Numbered from the stretch's first letter, positions 1 through 12,670 are shown. The stretch is 64,000 bases of DNA from Chamaelirium japonicum (GCA_947650365.1 OX393549.1:34938910-35002909); one strand, 5' to 3'. Translations and numbers: made by a program. Notes: generated by a model not told the origin, from the letters alone.

Positions 1-422
1 ACAGCGGCTCGGGCGGAGGGGGAGGCGACTACAGGCAGGGAAAGGAAAGGGAGGTCAGACAGACTAGGGTTTCACACCTCTAGTTCTGACCTAGGGTTTC
101 ACACACCTAGGGTTTGGGCTTGGGTTTCACACACCTCACCCTGGCTTCTCTCAACACTCATGTAGAGGAAAACAAAATTTTATTATTCATTCAGTGCCTA
201 AAAAGGAACGAGGGGGGCCTTTATATAGGCTTACAATGACTAACCCAAATAGCCGACAGGCGAGGTGGGACTAAACTCAAAGCAGGAAATAAAAAAAAAA
301 GACAAAATAAACGCAAATAACAGGGTCGGCTCTACCTAGCCGATCACAACCACAAGCTCAAATGGCGCCTCCTGTGCTGGTATAAGTGCCACGGGCTCGG
401 CTCGATGTAGATGTCCGCATCA
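1..422 (-). mobile_element. Partial LTR, minus strand, cut by window edge
   Basis: Read on the minus strand from 422, the segment begins TGATGCGGAC and has a TATA box (complement of 222-228) in a GC-rich setting. It then has an AT-rich stretch with AATAATAAAA that could serve polyadenylation, and several copies of a GTGTGAAACCCTAG-like word. That order (U3, TATA, R, U5) is what an LTR promoter region looks like. The other end lies outside the window, so neither the family nor a target duplication can be confirmed. Confidence 0.4.
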
Positions 423-1021
423 GGTGTCCTTAAACAATATATGTGGTTAAAGTTTTGGTAGGAGGCACCAATAATATTAGAGATACATCAGTCTAGACAG
501 CACAAATTAGAATTGTGCCAGAGCAAAAATGTTATTATCATTATCATTATTATTATTATTTCCTAGATAGAAAATGATTCAGTTTGTCCATTTTCACCAA
601 AGTGGGAAAAATGATCAACTTTTCCAACAGTCTGAGAGCACGAGGGTGAAGTCTGAAATAATGGATCTCCATATCCCCTTGTTTCTTCTGACCTAAGTTA
701 TCTAGGATACCTACTCAAAATAGGATTCATGTTTATGACAGGATTCGATAATGGATTATGGATGCTATCATTGTTGGATCCCTTCCACAAGAGTCCAAGA
801 ATTCAGTAGAAGCCTGGTAGTTTTGGTTTATTGTTTTCCTGTAAATTTTCTTATATGTTTGGTCAATTTTTAAACTGAGTTTAGAAGTCATATTTTAGTA
901 GGAAATTGTCTCTGAGCTTTAGCTTGACACGCACATTAGGTTAGGAGTCTTAAGTCCATTAGGATTAAGTTCATGACTGTTTTAGGATTAGGATAGCTTG
1001 AGAACCAGGGGCATCTATATA
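423..1021. other. No gene; AT-rich DNA, start of an old LTR fossil
   Basis: Nothing coding is visible. A short ATT-rich run lies at about 537-561. From about 760 the sequence resembles 5000-5200 (for example the word TTTTTAAA-TGAG followed by AGAAGTCATA), which ties it to the old LTR fossil described separately. Confidence 0.4.
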
Positions 1022-1771
<750 letters not shown>

Positions 1772-1773
1772 GC

Positions 1774-1884
1774 ATGCTATAATGCGGCATGCGGTACGTG
1801 CGGCATCGCATTGCAGCCGTCTGATGCACGCAGCGCTGCATCAGACGGGTGCGGTGTCGCACTTACCGCATGCCGCATTATAGC

Positions 1885-1886
<2 letters not shown>
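1774..1886. mobile_element. Microsatellite-flanked hairpin element, module 1
   Basis: A 113-bp palindrome: the left arm begins ATGCTATAATGCGGCATGC and the right arm ends with its reverse complement, with a few mismatches. Arms are about 50-58 bp with almost no loop. (TA)n lies on the left and (CT)n(AT)n on the right. Part of its arm (GCAGCCGTCTGATGCA) matches module 2 (GCAGCCGTTCGATGCA), so the two are one family. No open frame. The placement recalls Micron, a rice MITE found inside (TA)n tracts, but I have not compared sequences. Confidence 0.75.

Positions 1887-1887
<1 letters not shown>

Positions 1888-1975
<88 letters not shown>
1888..1975. repeat. (CT)n followed by (AT)n
   Basis: CT units up to 1920, then AT units to 1975. 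On the far side of module 2 the same order is seen reversed ((CT)n then (AT)n after 2104, GA before 1990), so the microsatellite seems to be part of the module ends rather than independent. Confidence 0.9.
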
Positions 1976-1978
<3 letters not shown>

Positions 1979-2104
1979 AGAGAGAGAGGAATGCTTAGGT
2001 GCGGTCCGTGCGGTTCGCGGTCCGCAGCCGTTCGATGCACCGGCCGTGTGCATCCGATACACAGAGTGGTGCATTGGACGGCTGCGGACCGCACCTAAGC
2101 ATTC

Positions 2105-2124
<20 letters not shown>
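1976..2124. mobile_element. Microsatellite-flanked hairpin element, module 2
   Basis: The left arm runs from (GA)n through GGAATGCTTAGGTGCGG; the right arm ends CCGCACCTAAGCATTCC then (CT)n. The palindrome therefore includes the GA/CT run itself and continues into (TA)n on both sides. The core is about 118 bp with a short loop near 2040-2070. Same family as module 1. Confidence 0.75.

Positions 2125-2179
<55 letters not shown>
2125..2179. repeat. (TA)n microsatellite between modules 2 and 3
   Basis: Pure AT/TA run of about 55 bp, followed by a 15-bp non-palindromic stretch (2180-2194) before module 3. Confidence 0.95.
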
Positions 2180-2182
<3 letters not shown>

Positions 2183-2194
2183 GAGGGATACTTC

Positions 2195-2430
2195 TACTCA
2201 TGGCCTCTTACTCATATAGCTACCTATGATCCGGGCCGTCCATTAGATCCCGACGTACGGTTCGGATTAGATGGGGAGTTAAAGCAATGGTGTCCGCATT
2301 AAATGCCCGTATTAAAAGCCCGCATTTAATGCGGACACCATTGTTTTAACTCCCCATCTAATCCGAACCGTACGTCGGGATCTAATGGACGGCCCGGATC
2401 ATAGGTAGCTATATGAGTAAGAGGCCATGA

Positions 2431-2433
<3 letters not shown>
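2195..2433. mobile_element. Near-perfect long hairpin, module 3
   Basis: Two arms of about 112 bp differ at a single position that I can find (AAAGCAAT against ATTGTTTT) and are separated by a 14-15 bp loop. The ends read TACTCATGGCCTCTTACTC and its complement. Near-identity of the arms implies recent formation or gene conversion between arms. (TA)n follows directly at 2432. The sequence differs from modules 1 and 2, so it is a second hairpin family in the same microsatellite cluster. Confidence 0.85.

Positions 2434-2507
<74 letters not shown>
2432..2507. repeat. (TA)n microsatellite
   Basis: Pure TA run of about 75 bp closing the hairpin cluster. Confidence 0.97.
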
Positions 2508-2508
<1 letters not shown>

Positions 2509-3961
2509 CGATGTTCTTAGTTCTCTTTTTATAAAACAATATTCACTTTCAGCATCGCTAAATTATCAAATTATCAACCCCTTAGGTTGAAATGGTCTTG
2601 TTCTTCTTCTACCTTTACTCTCTCTTCAAACCTACTTGATCGTACACATGGATACTTGGTCAATTGGTATTAGAGTGGGTCATTTTACTTATTCCACCAA
2701 TTCAATTCCTAAGAAGGCAAAAGCTACGAGCATTGGTGAATGTAAGTGCTTACTATAACAGATAATAGATTTGAGAAGTCATATCAAATGGTCATGCTAA
2801 GAGGTTCGCATGGTTCATGCAAAGGTGCAAACCCTTCCATCAAGCAATAGGTGGAGCACCTTGATGTAGATGTGCGTAGCCTAGAGCATATCCTCGTAGA
2901 AGAAATTTCGAAAAAGCATGTAAACAAAACTAAGCCTACTCCCTCTGATCCATAGAAAGGATATTCTAGGAATGGTAGAAAGATTTTCCTCGTGCGTTAT
3001 CCGTTGTGGGAGCCTCAGTTCATTAACTAGCGATTGTCACTTAAGTTTTTTGTCTGTCTCGAGGACAAATCATGGAGGACTACTTGGACGAGCCCCAATT
3101 ATTAGACTTCAATCCAACCTATGGGGATTAGATTAAGGATCCCCGAGGTCAAATCCAAGACGAAGTTCCTTATATTTCCGTTCAATCTAGGAGCAACATA
3201 TAGCAAGAAGAATGATTGGTGGTGCTTTATGAACTGCAAATCTATTAATTTGCAAGATCGAATTGATCGCTAGAAGTTAATGTATGACGAATTGATCGAA
3301 TCAATCCAATATAGATATTCATCGCTAGTTGATCGAGAGCCAAATTTATTACCCCAACTGACTTGAAAGAGTCGAGAATTCTTCATTGTGAGCGAAAATG
3401 GTACATGAGCATCCAGGGTTCAAATAAATCCATTAGATTTAGAATCCAAGTAAACTAGTCAAGTCTATTTAATTTATTGTTTAGCATATATTTATTGTCC
3501 TTAATTTGTATTCTACCTGTTTTAGTGGCTTCCTATGTTATCTAGGATTCCTACTTCCATTAGGTTGCCCAACTTCTATAAGACTCCTAGTTCATAAGGA
3601 TTCCTAAAGATCTTCTTAGTTTATCGAGGATTCCTAGATTTTGTAAGGAGTTAGGATTCATAGTCACCAATGCTAATTAGTTCTACATATGCAGTTTGTG
3701 CAACAGAGTGACCTTATCATCATGATACACGAGACCGGATATGTGCTTGTTTGATTGTATTTGCAGTTTTTGTGCTTTTATTTTATTCTTTGGTCGGAGG
3801 TGGAATATTGTACATGATACATTTGAAATATCAGTGAATTACGGGAAAAAAATATCACATGGCACCAATTCAAGTACATTTGCTAAGACGATTTACATAC
3901 ATTCATATAAATGGCATCAAGTACATTGCATGCTTTCAGTGTACATTATGAGACTAACAGT
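2508..3961. other. Degenerate LTR-element body, no intact gene
   Basis: Holds the primer-binding-site-like word near 2661, the GAGGACAAAT word near 3058, and LTR-like AT-rich DNA with several GGATTCCTA words (3540-3660). No open frame of interest. Confidence 0.4.
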
Positions 3962-4448
3962 TAGGGCTGCAAACGACCTAGCTGAGCTTTGGCCTGTTTG
4001 AGCTTGTTCGTTTATTAAACGAGCCTAAATTTCAGGCTTGGGCTTGGCTTATTTAATAATCGAGCCAAGCCAAGCCGAGCTTTGGTCTGCTTGAGCTTGG
4101 CTCGTTTATTAAATGAGCCTAAACTTCAGGGTAGGCTTAGCTCAATTATTGATTGAACGGTGCCTTATCGAGCTTGTTCCCGAACTCTAACATCAGTCAA
4201 AAGCATGGACTATTTATCATTTATGTTAGGTCTATTCAAGCCATTTATGAGCCTATTCACGAGCCCTAAAGAAGCATGTTCACAAGCCCAACCGAGCCAA
4301 GCTTCGGTCTGCTTGAGCTTGGCTCGTTTATTAAACGAGCCTAAACTCTAGGCTTGGGATTGGCTTGACTAGTACCGAATGAGCTTTAATCGAGCTTGTT
4401 TATGAGTTGCTCACGAACAGTTTGGTTCGTTTGTACTTTGTAGCCCTA
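3962..4448. mobile_element. hAT-type MITE with 8-bp target duplication
   Basis: The left end is TAGGGCTGCAAACGA; the right end, reversed, is TAGGGCTACAAAGTACAAACGA. Flanks are CTAACAGT (3954-3961) and CTAACGGT (4449-4456), an 8-bp duplication with one mismatch, which is the hAT signature. The interior repeats GAGCTTGGCTCGTTTATTAA-like words in several copies. 487 bp, non-coding. Confidence 0.85.
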
Positions 4449-5380
4449 CTAACGGTATGGTTTATTGAAGCGGCCATTTGCCTTCCCCTTTGGTTTTTTT
4501 TGGTGACGACCATGTTGATCAGCTTGAGATGGAGGATTGGATCTCTTCATCAATAGTATCATTATCTGAATCCTTCCACTCGGACCACTCCTCTTCCTCC
4601 ATGTAAGCACAAATAACACACTATGCCATTTTCTGGTGGCTCTCAGAATAATCATACTTCTAATTTGAATCCTTAGACCATTTGGCTTGAGAGTAGAGCT
4701 AGAGGATCCCGTAGAAGACCTGGAGAGAGCTTGAGAGCTTGGGGAGGTTAGAAGCAGGATAACAGGGGGGATGGGAAAACATTAGTGTAGAAAAGTATAG
4801 AAGGAAAGAAGTGAAAAATAATAAAATAATTCCAACAGTAATAAAAAATGAACTTTGGGAACATCGCATATGCGACTGCATAGTTTCCATGGCGCACATG
4901 TGCCCCCGCATATGCATCAAGCCCTCACTAGATCACAATTGCTTCCGTAAAGGATTATGATTCCTACTTATATAATGATCCATCTGTCCTATTGAGAGTC
5001 CATCAATTTATTAGTCTTAGAATTGATTAGATTTCTTATATTATTCTGATGTTTGAACTAGTATATTAGTAAATTTTTAAATTGAGCATAGAAGTCATAC
5101 CTTAGCAATAAATGTCTAAGACTTTTAGTTTTAATAGTTTTATAGCACATTAGTTTAGGAGAGTTTTACTTCTAGCAAAATTGAGTTTTGAAATGGCTTT
5201 GAGGGTTAAGGGGTGAGAAAAATAATCATATTTTGATGAAGGAAAAATTTATTTTCATCTATTTTCTGATTTGCCATAATCAACCTTTCCTTGGTTGATC
5301 TGTTTTCTCTTTTTCCTCAATTGACTCTCTCAAAACATATTTGATCCCCATCGTTGGAATCTTTGTTCTTCCAAAACTAT
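4449..5380. other. AT-rich DNA, right copy of the old LTR fossil
   Basis: From about 5000 it aligns with the left LTR-like copy. 4449-4960 holds no recognisable gene; a minus-strand frame rich in acidic residues (around 4490-4600) is too short and isolated to call. Confidence 0.35.
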
Positions 5381-7440
5381 GGATGAGCCACCATGCTAGC
5401 TTGCCAAGATGCCCGAGAAATCATCAAAATTGCCTAATTACGAAACAGATCTCAAAAGTGCTCCTTACCCTCATTTGCAGCATTATAGTTACCATATTAA
5501 ATTATTAATGTTTTCGCGATAGTGTGTTGTTAAGTTGAAATATCCACAAGAAATTTATTCGTAGCCACTATTCAACCATCATCCTTTATAGTTGCTCATT
5601 TTCACTCAATAATTACCTCACTTAATATTTATCGGCCTGAACGGGGTTATTTCATTTTTAAAATCGAGAAAGATTTATTGGTACCAAAATGCATTTCAGT
5701 TTAAGCTCAATTAAGTATCAAGTATATAAGGCAGTAACATAAACCATCTAGCAAGTGTAACCAAGACCTAGGAACATCTTAATTTGTAAATGAATATAAG
5801 CTCCCATATTTACCTATTGTCTACCTTATCATATTACAAGTGTGTGGAATAACACAAGTAAAAAACGCATTAAATGGAACAATGGAAATATAAAGCTGAA
5901 AATAAAATAGTACTCTTCTGTAGGATCATCAAATAAATTAAGGAAGTTTGAAACTTGCCCTAATAATAATAAAAAGATGAGTAACTTTGGATTATAAGGT
6001 TATAACACTAGAAGAATAGTTGAAAATTGGCATCTGTGAACAAACCAATAAGTGAAAAAGTTAGTAGTTTGCCAAAAAATTAAGGGTTAACTTATAATGA
6101 AGATATAAACAAATTAAAAAGAGGAATATGAAAAATACTTAAACAAAAATATCATTATAAAAGATCAACAATAGTTCACAATTAATTCATGTACTAAGAA
6201 TAATTAGTTAATAGAATATTTCCAGTTCTTAGACGAATTGTGTGAATACAGTCATCTGGAATGAAGGCTTAAGGTGGCACAAAGGACAAGGATGCAATTA
6301 TGTAAGAGGTAGAATTTTCTAAAGCTCAAATAGATGGGATAAGGAACACTTTCCAAACATGGAAGGGAAACAAAAAATCATTGCCTATGGTTATTTTTAT
6401 AAACTATCTACTATGATAACCTTGTCATACCTTACAGTTTGAAACCAACGAAAAAATCTCCTCCAATGACATTGGCCCAAGATCAATAGGTGTCCAACCT
6501 AGGAGCAATACATGCCAAACAAATCAGGCAACAGTATACAATGGACTATTTGTACTTCAGAGACATATAAATGCAGATACATAAGCGGTTACTACAAAAG
6601 TAGGGGAAACAAGAACGTAAAGGGGGGTAGAAATATCCCACTTTACCTTACTTCCTTCAGCTAAAATGTTTAAGCGTGAAGATATGTGAAAGATCATGGG
6701 CAACATTTTCATTACTGTTTATGGGATACTCTAAGTTCATGTTGTTTAAATATATCGATAAGTTCTCCTGTCTATATCTATGAATTATCATTAATGACAA
6801 TTCTATAAGGTTGATTATAAATATTTATTTTAAATTCTATTTTAGTTTTTACAATCAACATGCATTGACAGTCCTAAGCAGGTAGGTGGATTTAGAAACA
6901 GTATCAATAGGCTTGAGGAAAATATGGATATTGTGATTTTTGAAAGGTGAGTGACCATTGCATTTGGAAATATTGTGGTTTTTGAAAGGTGAGTGATCAT
7001 TGCATTTGGGGAAGACTGGAGGAAAATATTTTAAGACAACAATAGCTGCAATAAATCTGAATTTTCGGCAATAAAACCATGTAAGATGCAAATTCTAGAT
7101 ATATATCTTTTGAGACGGCTCTCTTGTAAATATAGTAAAGACAATGCTTGAAATGGTAAGAGGATATTGATGACGAGAATTCCAACTGATTGAGAATAAT
7201 CAAAAGAAGGAAATTTTCAAAATTAAAATGGATAGAGGATTTAATTCTTGCTACAAATTATAAAATTGTCTTCAATGCCTACATGTTTATTTTTCCCCCT
7301 ATACCATAACACTTCAATCATGCTACCAATTTTTTATATGGAATTTTCGATGTCTAATAAATAAGCTAAGATACATGAATGTGTCAGGAATCACATTGTT
7401 TTCCTATTAAAATATACTCAATGACTTAGGAAAGAAATAT
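5381..7440. other. AT-rich DNA without recognisable features
   Basis: About 2 kb of AT-rich sequence. I see no gene, terminal repeat or primer site, apart from the small tandem duplication at 6928-7010. Confidence 0.6.
6928..7010. repeat. Tandem duplication, about 42-bp unit, two copies
   Basis: ATATTGTGATTTTTGAAAGG continues to CATTTGG and then the unit repeats with two substitutions (A to G, C to T). Confidence 0.9.
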
Positions 7441-7670
7441 TAGATATATAGTGTCTACTTGCGTTGTAGGGAAAATGACCAAATATATATAAATAGGCAC
7501 ACAAAGAAAGAAATATGCTCACCCTCCACAACCTATGATATAGGGACACGAACATGGGTATCGAGTGTCGGCAAGGACACGGATGTCGGACATGGCAAAA
7601 TCATACAACTTGGATACGAGGACACACATATATATAATACATATACATATATTATAATCTACAATTGTAT

Positions 7671-7873
7671 TCCATCCAGATCGGGCCATCCTGGTGAGGC
7701 ACCTGATCACTTCCGTCCGTTGCACTCGAGCCCTAACATGTGAATTGCACTCAGCAAGACGACTATGATCAGATGCCATGTTAGGATGGCCTAATCTGAA
7801 TGGACAACTGGATTGTTGAATAGCATTGCTCAGACTGCTTTCCATCTAGATCAGGCCATCCTGATGTGGCACG
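7671..7873. repeat. Cluster of a 33-bp word in alternating orientation
   Basis: A word like TCCATCCAGATCGGGCCATC followed by CTG-TG-GGCAC occurs at about 7671 (+), about 7770-7803 (-) and about 7839 (+). Between the first two lies a stretch with GTCCGTTGCACTC and GCACTCAGC that recurs near 9508, 9690 and 29468. This looks like ends of a short palindromic repeat family. Confidence 0.6.
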
Positions 7874-7899
7874 TAGGCGCAAAAGGATGGGTTGTCTTA

Positions 7900-9020
7900 T
7901 TGCTTGGAATTGTACGAGATTACAACTGTGTCCGGGCGCTCAGGGGTGGTGAGACGGAGTGGATAAGATGTATCAAGAGATTGTGGGAGAGATCCTCTGT
8001 GGTCCTCTGATCCTTGATCTCCTCGGATCTTTCTTTGAAACTTTGGATAGATTGCCCAATACAGAGGTTTTACAAGAGTTTAGGGTATTTAGAGAGATAG
8101 AGGGTATCCGTCGTGCTTTGGCCCTTCCGTGCTTTGCGCTTCACCGACTAGGAAGTGCATCACGTCGCTCTTCGATCTTTGTGTCTCCTTTGACTCTTAC
8201 TCTTCCTCGATCTTTAGCTTCATCTTCCTTTTGGTTTTTGGATTTGGTTTTGGCTTTACTTCAGCTCTCGCACTTGAAAGTGGGAGAAGAGAAGCCTGCA
8301 GTGCTTTTGTCCTTCTGAGCTTTGCGTCTTATCGGCTAGGACGTGCGTTTCTTTACTCGCCGTTCTTCGTAATTCGTTGGCTTTGGTGCTTGTTTTGCTT
8401 TTGCTTCGGCTTTTGGCTTTTTCTTTGACTTTGACTTGATCTTGGCTTTGATGACGACGGGGTTTGTCTCTGGATCTTTTCTGAACTTTCTTCTTCGTGG
8501 ACGGAACGAAGCTTTTGATGGCGACGGGTATAACAACGACTTTGGCTTCCTTCTCCGAACTTTCTTCTTTGTGAACGGAGCAAAGCTTTATCAATCTTCA
8601 ACTGTGTTGCTTCAAGATGGAGGACTTTGATAGGACCACGAGTCTCATGAAGCCTTCGGTCTTCGAACGTCGGAGCCTTGCCTTCTTCTTTGCAGAGCCT
8701 TATCTTCTCTGGAATTTAACCTTGGTTCTAGATTTGAGAACCTTCTTGATGGAGACAGATGTAGCGTCGTCTTTTGCTTCCTTCTCCGGGCTTTCTTCTT
8801 TGTGGATTGAGCGGAGATTTATCGATCTTCAAGTGCTTGCTTCATGGTGGAGGGCTCATAGAACTAAGAAGGGATTCCCCTGGGGGATATGCTTGCCCGA
8901 GCCTCGTGAAGCCTTTGGTCTTCAAGTGTAGGGGCCTTGCTTTTTGCTCTCCTCTTCTTCTCCTTGAGTCGACCTTTGTTTCTTCCACCTACCCCTTTAG
9001 TTATAGGCGAGGGGGATGAA
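7900..9020. repeat. Pyrimidine-rich, modular repeat block; no convincing gene
   Basis: Plus-strand frames of up to 119 codons exist, but their composition (Ser/Leu/Phe runs) follows the CT-rich bases. The block is built of diverged internal copies. ACTTTCTTCTT-GTG-A-GGA occurs near 8486, 8558 and 8794, each followed by AAGCTTT or GATTTATC. A second module (TGCTTTGCGCTTCACCGACT and its relative) occurs near 8129 and 8319. No domain is recognisable. Confidence 0.45.
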
Positions 9021-9484
9021 GTGAAGAAAGATATGGTATGACCTTTATTTACTTAAATATCTTTTCCCTTTACCTCCTCATAACCACCGATATTTGTTTA
9101 TTTGTTTCCTTATTTATCTCGGGTGGTTATGGCCTTTAGTTTGATTTGGGTTTATCCTTTTATGGCTTGAACCCTTTTCGCACTTGGTCGATGACAATCC
9201 GGTTTAATGTTTTGACCGTTGGATCATTAGGATCAGCAAGGATCACGTTTAGTAGGCATCCGTACTACCACCCTTTTTCTTTTTTTCTATTCTTTTCTTT
9301 TTCTTGGTCGGACTCTCCTGACATGAGACCGTACGACCCTAGTGTAAGGGCCAGTGGGTCTTACTTGTTGGTGTGGCCGACCGGCCCTAATTTTGAGGCC
9401 GACTTGGGTCGGGTTTGTCTTTGGTCGGTCCCTTATGTGGACCTTTTGGGATTGGGAATTCTAAACTCATTTGGCAACAAAATT
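9021..9484. other. No recognisable feature
   Basis: AT-rich at first, then T-rich with a CGGCCCTAA-type GC-richer stretch near 9380. Nothing identified. Confidence 0.5.
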
Positions 9485-9780
9485 TCGTTGCCTACATACA
9501 TGATCACTTCCGTCCATTGCACACCTGCCTCGACAGGAGAATCGCACTCAGCCCAACCAGCAGGCTAAGGACGATTGTGATCAGATGCCATACATAATGG
9601 CTAGATCCGGATGGATGAATGTATCCCTACACGTCACACTCCTAAAAAAATCACGTCTGTAGCACCCCAGTCCTAACAGGTAATCGCACTCAGCCCGACC
9701 AGTAGGCCAAAGGACTGTTGTAGTCAGATGCCATGTCAGTATCGCCATATCTGGAAGGACAACGGATGGCTGAATAACAT
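9485..9780. repeat. Two more copies of the dispersed ATCGCACTCAGCCC repeat
   Basis: Copies start near 9508 and 9660. Each holds ATCGCACTCAGCCC, then a CCAG-AGGC word and AGATGCCAT, and ends with an ATCCGGATGGATGAAT or AACGGATGGCTGAAT word. They are the same family as the cluster at 7671-7873. Confidence 0.6.
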
Positions 9781-10739
9781 TGCTCCTGGTAACTAGCGCT
9801 CCGAGAAAAAAACACACGCAGAAGTCTCGTGGTCCTAGTCTCGGCCTCCCACCCTCCCGCTATTCTCCTCTTTCCCCCACTGCCTAGCGTTAGGATTTCA
9901 TGCCTGCGAGGCTTCAACGACTTCGATATGGCGAACAGAGAGCTGCAATAGCAACGACAACAAGCAAAATGACGACGACTTTGAGTTTGAATTTTTGAGG
10001 TGAGTTCTTCAACCCCTTTCCCCGTTTTATAGAATATAGATTCCACTTTTTAAATGTCCACTGATCTGTCCCCTGATCTATGATCCATCAGATCCATCAA
10101 AAGGTGGATGCTTTTCCACCGCCCTATGTGATCTAGGCCATGTATGTCTCTTTTATTTTTTCTCAAAAACCATTGATGGAGGAGGGACCGACTGGTTTCG
10201 TCTGAAACCACTGAATTTCACCTGATTCAACTGAAACCTGTGGAAACATGCCGAAACCAAGCATTAAGGGGCGAAATCAGGGGATGGGGGTCCAGTCCTA
10301 GCCGAAACCGATTCGAAACAGCCAAAACCGATTGGTTTTGGCCAAAACTTCAAACCTTGATTTATTGTAAGGGTACCATCATAGTACCGTCATATGCTTT
10401 AGCCATAATCAAGAGTCCTCAATTGGGCCCTGATGCATGTGTATAACTTTTTACATATGTTATAAAGTGCGTCTCCAAAATAACCCAACACTTGGAAATT
10501 TCCAAGTGTTGTACTGTCACCAGTCAGTCCAGACAGCCGTCCAGACAGGTGCCCAAGGTGGTCCGGACAGTTAAGCCATGGTTTGAACAGGTAAAGGGAT
10601 AGTATATGGGTTGTTCGTACAGACCTTGCTGGATGACAGACTCTGATGAGTTTGAAGTCTGGGCGGTTGTCCGAACCATCCAAGGCAAGATGTCTGAGCT
10701 GCATCAGCAGAGGATTTTCTACTAGTAAGGGATTTTTCT
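9781..10739. other. No gene; low-complexity GAAACCGAT-rich stretch and a palindrome
   Basis: 10190-10360 is rich in words such as CGAAACCGAT and CTGAAACC on the plus strand. A perfect 26-bp palindrome lies at 10486-10511. Nothing coding recognised. Confidence 0.5.
10486..10511. repeat. Perfect 26-bp palindrome
   Basis: The half-site CAACACTTGGAAA is followed directly by its exact reverse complement, with no loop. Confidence 0.95.
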
Positions 10740-11420
10740 TGCCTTGTGGGGAGTTCTTGACCGTCGAATATCCTAATATAATGGTTGATGATTGGGGGAC
10801 TAAACCCTATAATAAATAACCTCCATGAGCATATAAGAGCAAGAGTTGTAGAGAGAAATTTGGGGACTTTCAAAGTGAGAGCCCAATTGGGCAATCTAAT
10901 CCTTCCTTCTTGTTTGACAGCTCGATTCTTCATCAATATCATTCAATTCCTCGCTGGGAATCTGGGATTGAATCTCGGATTCATCCTTTATTGTTATTGG
11001 AGAATCAATATACGAGGTAGAGCTTGCCTTTGTTAGTCTTTGTTTTACAAAGCCCTTTCTTCTTCATTTGATTTCTTCTTGTGGTAGATTGACTTTTGGT
11101 GTGTTCATCCAAAAAGCATCCTCATCGGTGGGTGACATCCGATTGAGGACAGCACCTACTCCGTGTGTGCATCCTTGGTGGTCGAGCAGTGAGTTCATCA
11201 GTTCGTGGCTACTTTGCTAGTGACCGATCCATGGGAGCAACAGGCGTGGAAGAGCAGCAGGGGGAAAGGACGGCATGATCGTGAGTCCATCGGTCTCTAC
11301 CTACTGGGAAATGTTTTGAATTGGTGTAACTTCAAGTCATAGTGGATTAGTTGGGTCCGAGCTTGCTCGGCAAGGTTTTTGTCGTTTGGGTTTCCTCACA
11401 AAAATTCCCTATGTACTACC
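10740..11420 (+). mobile_element. Possible LTR/leader remnant
   Basis: CATATAAGAG near 10829, followed by a purine-rich leader and CTTCATCAATATCATTCAATT near 10930, resembles the R/U5 part of a plant LTR. No primer site or second LTR was found, so this is weak. Confidence 0.2.
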
Positions 11421-12059
11421 GGTGATTGTTATTCTTGCTAGATTAGAGCCTTGAATGTTTATACCCTTTGGCTATCGCTTGAATGAGAGAGAGAGAGAGA
11501 GGGATCACCAAGCGCTTGTTAATGTGTTTATATGATATTGTGTTGCTTCCTTGTGATTGGCTTCTATTTTTGAAGAATCCATCACCCCTTGAAAAGGGAA
11601 TTTCAATAACCAACAAGGTACATCTCTACTCGCCAATTGGTCTTTTAGGTTTCTTTGGAATACCCCTATTCCCAAGTTGCAATGTAAGATTGATAGTCGA
11701 TCAAAAAATTCATGTCACTCTTCCTCATAGTAGACCCCATATTGATGCGGTAAGACTTAGATGATGATGGGTTCCTCTTCTTGCGTCCTTAAATATATAC
11801 GCTAAGACACATCAATAGCATATCTAACAAAAATTAAAATGTAAGTTAACAATTAGTAATGCCTGAGTGGCATTTTATAAAGTTGCAATCAATCTTAGTG
11901 CATTATCTTTTTTTTGTAGTAATACCTCTATAAGGGAAAGATGATGGGGTTAAACCTTACCACAGCTAATATTATTAAAATATGGAAAAAGAACATATTC
12001 AAAAAATATTACAGATAATATGCTTAATCTCCGAAGCTAACTTAGCAGAAAGCCCAGTA
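11421..12059. other. No recognisable gene; short (GA)n
   Basis: A short GA run lies at 11483-11502. The 93-codon plus-strand frame beginning inside it has no recognisable domain. Confidence 0.5.
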
Positions 12060-12660
12060 GGCCAACTTCTAGCCACCGCTAGGATAGAACCCCAAGTCTC
12101 CTTTGCAGTGGATTCTTCCCCTTTGAAAATACAAGTGCTACGTTCCTTTCAGATTCCCCAGCAAACATAGATGACCACGTAGTCCCGAGCATGCCTAACT
12201 TGTTTCTTGACTCTCCGGGTTCTCCAGACTGTCCATAGGGAACGAGTAGAACCCGAATGACCCTAAATATTCAGTTGGGTCTTCAAAGTCTTCCAAATGC
12301 TTCTTGAGAAAGAGCAGTGCAGAAGTAGATGATTGATGTCGTCCCTTCCTGGCCCACACAGTATGCAAGATAAGTATGTGACACCAGGATGATTCCGGTG
12401 ATGCAGATGAACCCTCGTAAGCAACCCTCTCCTAAGGGCTAATCATATGAAAATTATGCACTTCAATGGGGTTGGAGACTTCCAATGTGCGGTAGCAATT
12501 GGACAAACTAACCCTCCCCCATTAACAAAAAAATAGGACTTTACCTTAAAGGATCCCAAGGGACCCCACTTCCAAGAGGAGTCGTCCCTGGAAGTGGAGT
12601 CCAAGGCATTGATGACCAAGAATGAATCCAAGATGGAATACAACTCCTGAAGTTGAGATT
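12060..12660 (-). mobile_element. LINE (non-LTR retrotransposon) 3' fragment, RT zinc-binding domain
   Basis: Read on the minus strand from about 12600 downwards, the translation shows SSWKWGPLGSFKVKSYFF and then WKSPTPLK. Further down come LCGPGRDDINHLLLHCSFSR, SIWK, and a region ending in ICWGI-KER-type and IFKGEE words. This order is the C-terminal reverse-transcriptase zinc-binding region (zf-RVT) of plant L1-type LINEs, with the C-x2-C and H-x4-C pattern partly kept. In-frame stops occur (for example after LKTQLNI and after VCWGI), and the frame shifts between the two halves. It is a dead 5'-truncated copy; the polymerase core is absent. Confidence 0.75.
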
Positions 12661-12670
12661 TAATATGGCA

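Noticed and set aside
8129-8601. Overlapping frames on both strands (Lys/Ser-rich on minus, Phe/Leu-rich on plus)
   Set aside because: Low-complexity pyrimidine-rich DNA with internal duplications; no domain.
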